Positions 13,200 to 21,358 of a stretch of 29,751 nucleotides of DNA are shown here, piece by piece; position 1 is the first letter of the stretch; every line of letters starts with the position of its first letter. The notes below the pieces were generated by a model. It saw only the letters and a program-made list of their open reading frames with translations. It was not told the DNA's origin and made no database searches. The translations under genes and the position numbers were made by a program. This stretch comes from a virus: positions 1-29,751 of the IMG/VR virus record IMGVR_UViG_3300036791_000914. One strand, given 5' to 3'.

Positions 13200-14432
13200 C
13201 TAAGAAATCGCGTGCCCGTTGACCAAGACTGGTGACACGTTGACAAGGCCCACTAGCCCACCATTCACGCTTAAATTGCTTGAAGAAACAGATACGCCGC
13301 TATCTATCGCATTGCCGCCTGTGTCGTAGACAAGGCCATGCCCTGCTGTGACGGTGCCGCCACCAAACATTTGGAACATGGCTCCAGCCCCCTGCCTTGC
13401 GGTAGAGCGGATCTGGTCATAGTCGATATTGCCGCGCTGCAGTGGAGCGATAACGGTGAACGTTGTGGTGGGTGCCTCAGCTCCTGTGGTCACAGTCAGC
13501 GTGCGTGCGCCAAGTGTTGCCCCGCTTGCAATGGTCAGGGCAACTGTGAGACTGGTGGCTGAAGAGACAGCAATGGTGCCTACTGAAACCCCGGTGCCGC
13601 TGACAGAGACAGCAGTGGTGCCGCCTGCAAAGTGCGTGCCTGTTCCAGTGACGGTGACGGTGACAGTTTGCCCCGGCTGGCCGCTGCTAGGCGCGAGCGA
13701 TATGCTGGCGGCGGCAGCCAGCGGCCCGGAGAATAAAGCACGGCGCGGAGTTGCGAAAAAACTGTAGGGAGCTTGGGCAATCCGCTGAAATTCAGCCGGA
13801 CCGAGAACCCGGTCCCACATGTAGGCATAAACAAGAATGGAGCCATTGTCCAAATACTCGCCGGCGCCGGATGCCCCGACCACCAAGTCGCCATTCGAAA
13901 ACGTTTGTGCGCTACTAGCCGTTCCATCGGCGACACCATTTAAATAGAAGTTCGCATTCGTACCGTCGTAGCTAACGCCAGCATGATAGAAAATATTGTT
14001 GGCCCAGGTTGTGGTGCTTGATCCTACCTGGGCGACACCGCTTTTGAGCAAATTGATTTTCCCGTTGAGAATGCGCAGCTCAATGCCGGAACCGCCGAAG
14101 CCCATCCAGACAGAGTTGGCGGTAGTCGCAATCGGCACCATGAGCAGGCAGGCTGCACTGAAGGCCTGAATGCTGTAGCGGCCATTTCCAAAATTGCTAT
14201 AGCAGCCGCCACCGCTAAACTGTTTGCCGAGGCCGAACTGAGTCGAGACAGCGAGCGGCGTGGCGGTAACAACAGATCCGACAGTTCCGGCCGCTAAATC
14301 GAATGGCGGCCCGGCGCCTTCATTGAGCGGCACTGCGATTCGCAGATTACGCGCAAGCGGGTGGCCTCGATTCACCGCCGTTCCCGCGGGCGGCTTCAGA
14401 ACCCCTGTATTCGCTTTGCTGGAGATGAGCAC
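13200..14432 (-). CDS. Fibre-type protein with LamG-like and IPT/TIG domains
   Basis: 410 residues from a GTG placed directly after the upstream stop. Residues 25-220 form a concanavalin/LamG-like lectin domain (FYHAGVSYDGTNANFYLNGV at 148-167, then VVGASGAGEYLDNGSILVYA and MWDRVLGPAEFQRI). Residues 242-330 form one IPT/TIG immunoglobulin-like domain (SLAPSSGQPGQTVTVTVTGT and SATSLTVALTIASGATLGAR), of a type very abundant in acidobacterial secreted proteins. The last 80 residues carry a VYDTGGNAIDSGVSV segment typical of phage tail proteins. It probably binds surface carbohydrate. The TIG domain suggests exchange with host genes. Confidence 0.8.
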   Translation of the reverse strand: MLISSKANTGVLKPPAGTAVNRGHPLARNLRIAVPLNEGAGPPFDLAAGTVGSVVTATPLAVSTQFGLGKQFSGGGCYSNFGNGRYSIQAFSAACLLMVPIATTANSVWMGFGGSGIELRILNGKINLLKSGVAQVGSSTTTWANNIFYHAGVSYDGTNANFYLNGVADGTASSAQTFSNGDLVVGASGAGEYLDNGSILVYAYMWDRVLGPAEFQRIAQAPYSFFATPRRALFSGPLAAAASISLAPSSGQPGQTVTVTVTGTGTHFAGGTTAVSVSGTGVSVGTIAVSSATSLTVALTIASGATLGARTLTVTTGAEAPTTTFTVIAPLQRGNIDYDQIRSTARQGAGAMFQMFGGGTVTAGHGLVYDTGGNAIDSGVSVSSSNLSVNGGLVGLVNVSPVLVNGHAIS

Positions 14433-14918
14433 TTAGACGACTTGCGAAAGGACGCCTTGGTAAGTCTTTTGATGATTGCCTTCGGTTGCATCGAGCGTAT
14501 TGCCGGTTCTGTTTTCGACGATGATGCCCCAGTGATCCGGCAGCGCTCCCCCGAAGGCTGCCGCTACCGACATCGGGCCGCCCTTGTAGGTAGTAGCGTT
14601 CGCGACACAGTTAATAACGCCAACCAGCCGCGCATTGGGCGGTGCCGTCAGCGTGATGGCCGCGTCGGTTCCCGTCGCGCCTTCGGTGTAGTTCGCGCCG
14701 CCGTCCACAGTGCCATAGACGTACACGTTCACGTATCCGGTAGCCGACACGCCGCTCGACGCGGTCTTGATGGCGACAAAAACCAATACATCGAGAAATA
14801 GATTCGTGGTGTTGTCTATCGCCGTCGAAGCGCGCGCCGCCGCGCTCGCAAGCGACGCCAGCGTACAAGTAAAGCCCTGGCTATTCGCTCCGTATTTCGA
14901 TTCGATTGTGTTCGCCAT
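14433..14918 (-). CDS. Virion-associated beta-rich protein, unknown
   Basis: 161 residues. The protein is beta-rich with a repeated Ala/Thr/Gly character: FLDVLVFVAIKTASSGVSAT, then G-Y-V-N-V-Y-V-Y-G-T-V-D-G-G, then LTAPPNARLVGVINCVANAT and WGIIVENRTGNTLDATEG. Proteins of this pattern occur next to fibre genes in environmental phages and are probably structural, but I cannot name the family. A GGGGGC run 4 bp before the ATG may act as ribosome binding site. Confidence 0.7.
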   Translation of the reverse strand: MANTIESKYGANSQGFTCTLASLASAAARASTAIDNTTNLFLDVLVFVAIKTASSGVSATGYVNVYVYGTVDGGANYTEGATGTDAAITLTAPPNARLVGVINCVANATTYKGGPMSVAAAFGGALPDHWGIIVENRTGNTLDATEGNHQKTYQGVLSQVV

Positions 14919-14927
14919 AATAGCCCC

Positions 14928-15419
14928 CTAATGCGTGTACTGCGCGATCATCAGGTCCGAACTTTTGGGCGCGACGATATAGGTAATCGTGCCTCCGCTG
15001 ATCGTGTAATCAGTCGCGGGCACCTGCTCCACGCCGTTAAGCCAGAGCGTCAGGGACGCTGCTGGAGCCGGCGTAAAACTCAAACTGAAGTTCGTATTCG
15101 CGCCGTTCATCGCGCCGGCAGGCGTTTCGCGCGCTACAGCCGGAACCGCCACGGACTTCGGCTCCCAGTCATTGTTGGTGCTGCTCCAAGTCAGCACCTG
15201 CCCATTGCTGGGCACCGTACTCGCTACGTGCTTGCCCTGCAGACCGATCACAATCGGACTGGCCGACGTGCCGCCGATGTCGCCGCCGAGCTGTACCGGG
15301 CCTTCGCCGGCCGTGGTGACGGTCTTAAACAGCGCGTTCAGCCAGAGGCGCGATTGATCTGTCAGCACTCCATTGGTGTCTGCCCAGCGGAGCTGCGACT
15401 GATATTGCCAGAGATGCAT
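14928..15419 (-). CDS. Short tail-fibre protein
   Basis: 163 residues. The start overlaps the gp10-like stop in a TGATG junction. Residues 40-90 resemble a fibre shaft/adaptor segment (LGGDIGGTSASPIVIGLQGK, then S-N-G-Q-V-L-T-W-S-S-T-N-N-D-W-E-P). Residues 98-163 form the small beta domain recurrent in phage fibres: TPAGAMNGANTNFSLSFTPA, then L-W-L-N-G-V-E-Q-V-P-x-x-D-Y-T. It may connect fibres to the gp10-like hub encoded immediately upstream. Confidence 0.8.
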   Translation of the reverse strand: MHLWQYQSQLRWADTNGVLTDQSRLWLNALFKTVTTAGEGPVQLGGDIGGTSASPIVIGLQGKHVASTVPSNGQVLTWSSTNNDWEPKSVAVPAVARETPAGAMNGANTNFSLSFTPAPAASLTLWLNGVEQVPATDYTISGGTITYIVAPKSSDLMIAQYTH

Positions 15420-16879
15420 CAGTTAGAGCAGGGCCGCACAGAACCTTTGACCGCCAGAATTGCCAGCGGGATTGGATCGTTACCGGTCAACTCGAAGACG
15501 CGGTCGGTACTGTAGCCCATCGCGTTCCAATCGAGGCGTTTGTTAAATGCGCCGGCCGCGCCGATGCTCACGGGGTAGGTGGGGGTCGTGAAGGTATAGC
15601 CGCCGTCGTCCGATTTGGCGAGCGTCACCGTGCCAGGCGTTCCGGCTGGAAGCGAACCTGGTACGCCCGTCTGCATGATGACGCGAACCAGGTCATACAC
15701 GATGCCGGATTGGTCATCGTTGATATGCGGGAACCGTCTGCGCCAATAGATAGGCGTTCCGGCGAAATCAAGGTACTTCTGCCCCTGCAGGTAGATATTG
15801 CCGTTGCGGTAGTCGCCTACGAAGTGCAGCTGCAAAACCGGGTCAAAAAAATGCACCTCACCCCAGTCTCTGTCCCAGTTGCCAGTGCCTGAGTTATAGA
15901 CGCCACGCTCATGCCACATGCCGGTCGTGATGTCGTAGCCCCAGCTGGTGTTGGCCGTGGGAAAGCTGAAGACGACGACGGCATGGCCGTCCTCCTGGTA
16001 GACCTTGGGCACCACATCGCGCACCGTGGCGTACTGGTTCCAGGCGATCTCAACGGCATGAGTCGAAAAACGCTGCGGCTGCGCCCCATTCAGAAAGAAG
16101 GCCCAGCCTGCGCCGCGCGCATCCGTGGCGATGCCGTACACCGTATTGTCCGCAATGCACAAACTGTTGCGGTAAGCGCCTGCTTCCACGTAGACGCTCT
16201 GATCGCGCGTGAACGGAAAATTGGGATCGCCGCTGTCTACAAACACCTCGATGTGCTGGCTGCCGAACATCCAGACGCGGCGGTTGCAGACTTTAAAACC
16301 CATCGTTAGATCCGGCGTTTCCTCGAATGCGAAATCGAGCGCGTCCCAGCTGGTGCCGTCCTGGAAGGCACTGAGGTAGAAGTTGCCGGACGATGCGAGT
16401 CCGATGAAGTAGCCATCCACTTCGTCGACCATGATGAGTGGTTCGGGCGTCGTCACATTTGCGGTAAAGGTGTTCGTCGTTAAGTCGTAAACGCTGGTAA
16501 CGTTATTGCTTGCGATGCAGAGCTGGTTGCCTCGGATGTTAGTGGCAATCGAGTAGCGCACATACTGCCCCAGGCAAGGCCCGACATTCCCGATCACCGC
16601 AGAACTGAATGGAATAGCGCTGCCGGTGATTTCCCACAACTGATCGCCTGCAATGAAAAAACGCCGGCCGTTGATGTAGAGGCCACCCTGCACGCCGCCC
16701 GTTGCCGAGGTAGTGGCGGCGACACTGCTGTAGCCAGCCACGCGTCGGTAGTAATACGAAACTTTGCCGTTGCTCTCCACCTTTTCTGCAAGCAGGTTGG
16801 TCGTCTTCTCGCTGTTAACGGTAGCTGGAAGGCCGGTTGCCGTTGGTCCGATCGCGCCAGGAAGATCTGTCAGTGGCAT
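15419..16879 (-). CDS. P22 gp10-like packaged-DNA stabilisation / tail hub protein
   Basis: 486 residues from the ATG at 16877-16879. The frame extends to 16924, but MPLTDLPGAIGP is the family-like N-terminus and the longer version would overlap the divergent Xre gene. The P22 gp10 family pattern runs through the protein: GGLYINGRRFFIAGDQLWEI, then FYLSAFQDGTSWDALDFAFE, RRVWMFGSQHIEVFVDSGDP-N-F-P-F, ADNTVYGIATDARGAGWAFF, PQRFSTHAVEIAW, VVFSFPTANTSWGYDITTGM and WHER. P22 gp10 is about 472 residues, so this is full length. It plugs the portal-gp4 complex after packaging and carries tail appendages. Confidence 0.92.
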   Translation of the reverse strand: MPLTDLPGAIGPTATGLPATVNSEKTTNLLAEKVESNGKVSYYYRRVAGYSSVAATTSATGGVQGGLYINGRRFFIAGDQLWEITGSAIPFSSAVIGNVGPCLGQYVRYSIATNIRGNQLCIASNNVTSVYDLTTNTFTANVTTPEPLIMVDEVDGYFIGLASSGNFYLSAFQDGTSWDALDFAFEETPDLTMGFKVCNRRVWMFGSQHIEVFVDSGDPNFPFTRDQSVYVEAGAYRNSLCIADNTVYGIATDARGAGWAFFLNGAQPQRFSTHAVEIAWNQYATVRDVVPKVYQEDGHAVVVFSFPTANTSWGYDITTGMWHERGVYNSGTGNWDRDWGEVHFFDPVLQLHFVGDYRNGNIYLQGQKYLDFAGTPIYWRRRFPHINDDQSGIVYDLVRVIMQTGVPGSLPAGTPGTVTLAKSDDGGYTFTTPTYPVSIGAAGAFNKRLDWNAMGYSTDRVFELTGNDPIPLAILAVKGSVRPCSN

Positions 16880-16897
16880 AATGTATGCGGTACATGC

Positions 16898-17242
16898 ATG
16901 GTTAGCATTCGGGAACTGCGCCACCGATTGGCATTAAGTCAGCAGGCGTTCGCAACACGTCTTGGAATCTCAATTCGTGGCCTAGCTAATTACGAAGCCA
17001 CCGAGGACCGGTCTATTCCGATCCACTTAAACTTGTTGCTCTGGGCGATCGCGGGCCGCGCCGGTTTTGGAGATCTGGCAAAAGATTTCGGGCTTGATTT
17101 CTGTTACGCGCTCGACTTAGAACAAGTGTTGAAAGAAGCGACAGTACCGTCTTCCTGGAAATATCAATGGCCCGACACGAATAACAATCGCGTGGTTACC
17201 ATATTCGTCTCAGTTGATAAAATCTCAGAAATTCCCGCTTAG
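16898..17242 (+). CDS. Xre-type helix-turn-helix regulator inside structural operon
   Basis: 114 residues. Residues 3-40 form an HTH-3 domain (SIRELRHRLALSQQAFATRL, then G-I-S-I-R-G-L-A-N-Y-E). The C-terminal part is unlike a cI peptidase domain: no Ser/Lys autocleavage site is seen. It runs opposite to the structural genes, head-to-head with the gp10-like gene (starts 18 bp apart) and overlapping the 3' end of the gp4-like gene by 18 bp. A -10-like CATAAT (16877-16882) would give a near-leaderless transcript. It could be a lysogen-expressed repressor or a moron. Third positions are less GC-rich than in the neighbours, consistent with acquisition. Confidence 0.75.
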   Translation: MVSIRELRHRLALSQQAFATRLGISIRGLANYEATEDRSIPIHLNLLLWAIAGRAGFGDLAKDFGLDFCYALDLEQVLKEATVPSSWKYQWPDTNNNRVVTIFVSVDKISEIPA

Positions 17243-18178
17243 AAACTGCGCCTTGCTGATGTAGCCGGCGTATTTCGAACCGGGCATCCCGCGATCGATG
17301 CGCATCGTCATATCGGGCGCGTTCAGCTCTTTAATATCGCCCAGCGCATCCGCCGCATTCTTCAGCGTCAAAGCGTTGATCTGAATCCCGAAGCCAGGCG
17401 CAATTTCGACAGCCAGATTTAGCACCATCGCACGAAAGTACCCTGCCTGCACGTTTACCGGGTCGGTTAAATTTCCGGCTGTTATCGCGTGCCAGTAAAA
17501 AAATTCGATCTGGTTCACGACGGTCGGAATTCCCCAAACCGAAATACGCGACGCCGTGTACGGCTGCCCTCCGTTCGTTCCCGTAACGACGGAACCGTCT
17601 AGGTAGCAGCCGGATGGATACGAATTCTGCAAGTACGGCAGGGAAATGTTTGCCCACTGCTCGACGCTTAGAACGGCTAACGGAATGCGAATGGGCGTCG
17701 CTGCTGTATAGCTGCCGGCGCTGGCGCCTGGCCCCTGCCAATTGACCAGCAGGTTTACCGGATAGCTGCCAAGGTTTGCGCTGTTGATCAGGAAGCTATA
17801 TGGTGGACCGCCGATAAAGATGCTATTACATTGCACGAATTCCGGATAATAGCCGGTTCCGGGAACGCCGGCTGCAACCGGGTTCGTCAGCAGCAGATTC
17901 GTTGCATCCGGATTCAAGCGGATCGGCGTTGGCGCATTCCAGTCCGGCGCGTTCGGCCCGATCAAATACGTCTGCTTCCCCGGCGCAAGATTGAATACGT
18001 GCTGGTCGTACCATGGAACGACCGTTGGCTTCAGGTTCCATGAATCGACCATCATCACCAGGCGATCAAGCAAGCGCTGCGTCATCGGCGAACCAGCCGC
18101 GAGCGAGTCGCCGATTGCGACCAGGTTGAGTTCGCCAGCGGCTTGCTGCAGTAAATCTAGGTACGTAGAAGTTGGCAT
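17225..18178 (-). CDS. P22 gp4-like head-tail connector / DNA stabilisation protein
   Basis: 317 residues. The N-terminal 60 residues (YLDLLQQAAGELNLVAIGDS, then T-Q-R-L-L-D-R-L-V-M-M-V-D-S-W-N-L) match the helical start of the gp4/connector family that binds under the portal. It then has a Y-D-x-H-V-F-N-L-A-P-G-K-Q-T-Y-L-I-G-P segment common to the longer podovirus adaptors, and a beta-rich insert from about 110 to 230. It is nearly twice as long as P22 gp4 (166 residues), as in the extended adaptors of environmental podoviruses. The place between coat and gp10-like genes agrees. Confidence 0.85.
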   Translation of the reverse strand: MPTSTYLDLLQQAAGELNLVAIGDSLAAGSPMTQRLLDRLVMMVDSWNLKPTVVPWYDQHVFNLAPGKQTYLIGPNAPDWNAPTPIRLNPDATNLLLTNPVAAGVPGTGYYPEFVQCNSIFIGGPPYSFLINSANLGSYPVNLLVNWQGPGASAGSYTAATPIRIPLAVLSVEQWANISLPYLQNSYPSGCYLDGSVVTGTNGGQPYTASRISVWGIPTVVNQIEFFYWHAITAGNLTDPVNVQAGYFRAMVLNLAVEIAPGFGIQINALTLKNAADALGDIKELNAPDMTMRIDRGMPGSKYAGYISKAQFLSGNF

Positions 18179-18182
18179 CGCT

Positions 18183-18608
18183 TTAGCGGCGCCGGCGGGC
18201 AGCAGTCTTCTTTACCGCCGGCCGCTTCTTCGCGACATGAACCGGCTCGGCTTCGTCATCGTGTTCCGCCGTTAAGATGTCGCCGTCTTCATCGCCGTCA
18301 TCATCATCTTCCTCGCCATTGCGCGCGTAATGCGCCTTGGCTTCCGCAAGGCTGGCGAAATAACCTTCGGCTGTCCGCTTCGATTCTTCGTCTTCATCTT
18401 CGACGACGATCGGATCGCCGCCTTCTTGCTCCGGATACATCGCCTTCGGGAACTCTTGATGCACGTACGCCGGCAATTCATCGTCTTCCGACAGCCCTAA
18501 TACGTGGCGCTGTACCTTTTCCGCGTTCCGCGCTTCAGTTTCGAAGAAGTTTCGAACGGCATCGCGCGTTGACCCATGCGCCTTCACTTGTGCCGGTCCA
18601 GTTGGCAT
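18183..18608 (-). CDS. Highly charged small protein between coat and connector, unknown
   Basis: 141 residues with an acidic middle (DPIVVEDEDEE, then NGEEDDDDGDEDGDIL at about 97-112) and a basic C-terminal tail (HVAKKRPAVKKTAARRRR). The first 70 residues are mixed helical. It lies directly after the coat terminator and just before the gp4-like gene. Its bipolar charge would suit binding to the capsid and DNA, as in head-completion or decoration proteins, but no family is recognised. It could also be an assembly factor that is not in the virion. Confidence 0.7.
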   Translation of the reverse strand: MPTGPAQVKAHGSTRDAVRNFFETEARNAEKVQRHVLGLSEDDELPAYVHQEFPKAMYPEQEGGDPIVVEDEDEESKRTAEGYFASLAEAKAHYARNGEEDDDDGDEDGDILTAEHDDEAEPVHVAKKRPAVKKTAARRRR

Positions 18609-18634
18609 AGTTATTGACTCCTCATTTCCGGGTT

Positions 18635-18700
18635 AAAAAAAGGGAAAGCGCAAAAAGCCGCCCATGCGAGAAACGGCTTGGCTCAAGAATGCGCTTTCCC
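18635..18700 (-). terminator. Nested Rho-independent terminator after the coat gene
   Basis: Read on the minus strand, GGGAAAGCGCA (18690-18700) pairs perfectly over 11 bp with TGCGCTTTCCC (18642-18652), followed at once by seven T's (18635-18641). Inside it, AAGCCG (18674-18679) pairs with CGGCTT (18655-18660), which continues into a further T-run. It begins 22 bp after the coat stop codon. It would make coat mRNA more abundant than that of the downstream tail genes. Confidence 0.85.
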
Positions 18701-18722
18701 ACGCTTGGAAGAAAATCAGACT

Positions 18723-19967
18723 TCAGCCGGTAGCTGCGTTACCAGCAACCACGCAGGCCCACTCGGGGTATAGAGCTCCATAACCAAAAAGAATGTCCCA
18801 GCGGCATTTCCACTGATCGTTGTCGCCGTCGAGGTACATCATGTAACGCATGTAGGCGCCGGTTTCCGGATCGGTGTCGCCGTATGCTTCGATGACGCCT
18901 TTGTCCGGCACATCGAGCTTGCCGTAAACGACAGCAAAGGCCTTTTCATGGAAGGCCAGACCGGTGACGATCGGCGTCGTTCCGCCGCTCGCGACCCAGA
19001 CGTTAATCGCTGCGCCCGCAGGCGGCGACTGATTGATGTTCTGATATTGGCCGGTCGGCTGCATCGCCGGATAAACCGGGATGTTAGTCGTTGCGGTAAG
19101 CGCCGTCGTCGTCGTAACGATGAACGATTGCAGGACGCCAATCGATGCCCGCGACTGCGCGTTGACTGTGTTCACCGCCGTCGCACCGGTCCCGATCGTA
19201 AAGCGCGTTCCGGCCGGTAAACTGCCGGACGTAAAGCCACTCACAACTAGCGTCGAGCCGGTCTGACTGGCTCCGGACACGACCGGCGTACCGGCATAGG
19301 TCGGCGCTGTTGTAACCGGCGTATTTTGCGTTTTAAACCACTGAAAACCATGCGCCTCGCCTACGCTGCCTTCGCGGTACTGCATCTCAATTTCCTGGCC
19401 GGCGTGGAATAACGCCTGGTCGTTCGTGATCGCCTTCCGCATCTGCTGCGGCGATACGAGCATCATCCGGTCTGTGGCGTTCATCGGACAGTCGAAATTG
19501 TCGAGTGCTACGCCAGCGTCGAGATAGACGCCGTTATCGGTCGGCGACGTTCCCGGCGTACCGACAAAATTCGGCGTCGTATTCGTCGCGAACAGGAACG
19601 AATTGTAATCGACATAGTTCGACAACGCATCGGCAGCAGGCTTGCCGTACTTTTCGTACATGTGATCGGCGTTCAAGAAGCGCTCCGCCGAGGATAGTTG
19701 ATACGCGACGTTCGCCTGGACCGACATCGTAAGCGGCGTCGTAATGTTCGTGATTCCCTGGAAGCTCGCGGCCTGCGCAGCCGTTACCGTAAAGCGCTGC
19801 GGCTTCGGAACCTGAATCGTTTGTCCGGCTTTGTTGTGGCTGCCGACGACCGCGCCGAATTCATCGCTGTAGGAATGATCGACGTTGCGTGCAAATTTGA
19901 GGTTGTTCTTCCATCGCGCGAGCGTCTTCCACAAGACGACTTGCGTGTTGGTCCATGTATTGGGCAT
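18723..19967 (-). CDS. Major capsid (coat) protein, P22 gp5-like
   Basis: 414 residues (P22 gp5 has 430). The N-terminal arm and E-loop region follow the P22 coat pattern: TWTNTQVVLWKTLARWKNNL, then F-A-R-N-V-D-H-S-Y-S-D-E-F, G-S-H-N-K-A-G-Q-T-I-Q-V-P-K-P, and the PLTMSVQANVAYQLSSAERF strand. Residues of about 225-285 (GSTLVVSGFTSGSLPAGTRF) form an Ig/I-domain-like insert as in P22 gp5. The C-terminus (PETGAYMRYMMYLDGDNDQW, then L-F-G-Y-G-A-L-Y-P-E-W-A-C-V) completes the HK97-fold A and P domains. It follows the scaffold gene by 6 bp. Confidence 0.93.
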   Translation of the reverse strand: MPNTWTNTQVVLWKTLARWKNNLKFARNVDHSYSDEFGAVVGSHNKAGQTIQVPKPQRFTVTAAQAASFQGITNITTPLTMSVQANVAYQLSSAERFLNADHMYEKYGKPAADALSNYVDYNSFLFATNTTPNFVGTPGTSPTDNGVYLDAGVALDNFDCPMNATDRMMLVSPQQMRKAITNDQALFHAGQEIEMQYREGSVGEAHGFQWFKTQNTPVTTAPTYAGTPVVSGASQTGSTLVVSGFTSGSLPAGTRFTIGTGATAVNTVNAQSRASIGVLQSFIVTTTTALTATTNIPVYPAMQPTGQYQNINQSPPAGAAINVWVASGGTTPIVTGLAFHEKAFAVVYGKLDVPDKGVIEAYGDTDPETGAYMRYMMYLDGDNDQWKCRWDILFGYGALYPEWACVVAGNAATG

Positions 19968-19973
19968 CTGAAG

Positions 19974-20942
19974 CTATTTCCCTTTTTTGGCGAGCCGCCG
20001 TTCAATCGCTTCGAATTCGGCGAAGTTCTTCGCGCCGTGATCCGGTCGATTTAAGACAGCTGCTGATCCGCCAGAAGCACCGACTTTTGCCGGTACTTTG
20101 ACAGGTTGCGCCGTCGATTCAGGTTCAGAAACAGCAGAAGCGGCACTAGCGCCGTTACCGTTCGTACGCGCGGCCAACTTGCCCATCTCGAAGATTTGAA
20201 CGTCGCGCGGCAACGCCTGGATGCGCTTGGCTTCGTCCTTGTCGTCGATCAGGATTTGCCCCAGTTCCGGCCCGGTATGAAGAACGATGTCGACCATCAA
20301 GGCCGTCATCGGCGTTTGCGCGATTTCGGCGTCATAGTCCGGATACGTCTTCAGGTGCTCGGCCAGCTTATCGCCGTAAGCCCGTGTAATCCGCTGCTGG
20401 TCGGCCTGGACTTGCTGCGCGTCCTGCTTGCGCTGCCATTGCCGCTCCAGAAACGCACGGCTATCGTCGTCGTACTTTTCGACCGCCTTCTCGTACTCTT
20501 CGAGCGAACCTGGAAACGTCGATAGCTTCGGCCTTACGGGCGGCTTATCGTCATCGACCGGCGGCGGCATAGCAGCAGTACCGGCTTCCGGCGCCGGCGG
20601 GCGCGTTGTTTGTGGCTGCTGTAGTTCGCGGCGCTCCTTACGAAGTTCAACTACTTCGCGTAGTAAGCGGGCATGCTCGTCGGATAACGATAGTTTTTGC
20701 GTCGCCTTCGCTGGCGGCTTCTTCGGCAGCGCTGGCGCTGCTTCTGCTTTTTCTGTCTGAACCGATTGATCTTCGACGGTTTCCGATTCCGCCGCGCTTT
20801 CGGATGTTGGCGTTTCTTCGGTCGTAGCGGCGTCGCTGGCAGGTTCCGGCGCCGGCGCAGGGCTAGCATTGAACTTGCCATCCTTCACCGCGCTTTCATA
20901 CTGCGCGAACGTCGTTACGGCTGAACTGGCGTCGTCAGCCAT
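19974..20942 (-). CDS. Capsid scaffolding protein
   Basis: 322 residues (P22 gp8 has 303), highly charged and Pro/Ala/Glu-rich. The N-terminal 90 residues are disordered, followed by helical segments (DEHARLLREVVELRKERREL; LEEYEKAVEKYDDDSRAFLE and RQWQRKQDAQQVQADQQRIT), which is the usual scaffold architecture. The C-terminal helix (AKNFAEFEAIERRLAKKGK) is basic, as is the coat-binding tail of P22 scaffold. Place directly before the coat gene supports the call. There is no protease motif, so it is probably recycled and not cleaved. Confidence 0.85.
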   Translation of the reverse strand: MADDASSAVTTFAQYESAVKDGKFNASPAPAPEPASDAATTEETPTSESAAESETVEDQSVQTEKAEAAPALPKKPPAKATQKLSLSDEHARLLREVVELRKERRELQQPQTTRPPAPEAGTAAMPPPVDDDKPPVRPKLSTFPGSLEEYEKAVEKYDDDSRAFLERQWQRKQDAQQVQADQQRITRAYGDKLAEHLKTYPDYDAEIAQTPMTALMVDIVLHTGPELGQILIDDKDEAKRIQALPRDVQIFEMGKLAARTNGNGASAASAVSEPESTAQPVKVPAKVGASGGSAAVLNRPDHGAKNFAEFEAIERRLAKKGK

Positions 20943-21003
20943 AGGGGTTACAGTTCCTCACTGAGATTTCGCTTTTAACGGCAAGCGATCAGCCGAAAAA
21001 ACT

Positions 21004-21198
21004 TCACGGCATCATGGCGCTTACGAACCACCTGCAAGCGCATTTCGCCGATGTGATCCAGGCATCCTGAATCTTCGGCGGAAGGTCTTCCCAGGCCGGC
21101 ACCGGAAGCGGAGCCGCTTCGGATCGCGATTCGCGCTGGAATGCTTCATAGGCGGCATCGCCGATCGCGTTCCAATTGATTTCAGCCGCTAGCGGCAT
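21004..21198 (-). CDS. Small phage protein, unknown (WEDLP motif)
   Basis: 64 residues: EINWNAIGDAAYEAFQRESR, then VPAWEDLPPKIQDAWITSAK. The W-E-D-L-P-x-x-I-x-x-A-W pattern recurs in tiny phage proteins. Its function is unknown. It lies between a small membrane protein and the scaffold. Confidence 0.65.
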   Translation of the reverse strand: MPLAAEINWNAIGDAAYEAFQRESRSEAAPLPVPAWEDLPPKIQDAWITSAKCACRWFVSAMMP

Positions 21199-21217
21199 AT
21201 TCGGCCGGACAGCCGCT

Positions 21218-21355
21218 TCACCTGAACCAGAGCGCGATCGTCAGCAATGCCAGGCCCAGCCAGCCGAATTCTAGCTTCGGATGCGCAATGTTGAAACCGG
21301 CCAGCATGAAGAGAACGAACGCGAAGGCCAGCAGGATCAGATGAACGGTCGGCAT
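21218..21355 (-). CDS. Small two-helix membrane protein
   Basis: 45 residues from the ATG at 21353-21355. It begins MPTVHLILLAFAFVLFMLAG (first transmembrane helix), then a short polar turn N-I-A-H-P-K-L-E-F, then GWLGLALLTIALWF (second helix). It resembles short phage membrane proteins of the form L-L-L-A-F-A-F-V-L-F. It is placed exactly in the gap between its neighbours, with 3 bp to the upstream stop. A holin or membrane accessory role is possible. Confidence 0.7.
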   Translation of the reverse strand: MPTVHLILLAFAFVLFMLAGFNIAHPKLEFGWLGLALLTIALWFR

Positions 21356-21358
21356 AGG

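Noticed and set aside
14931-15515. Plus-strand frame of 194 codons
   Set aside because: Arg/His-rich antisense shadow of the short fibre gene, with no motif or ribosome binding site.
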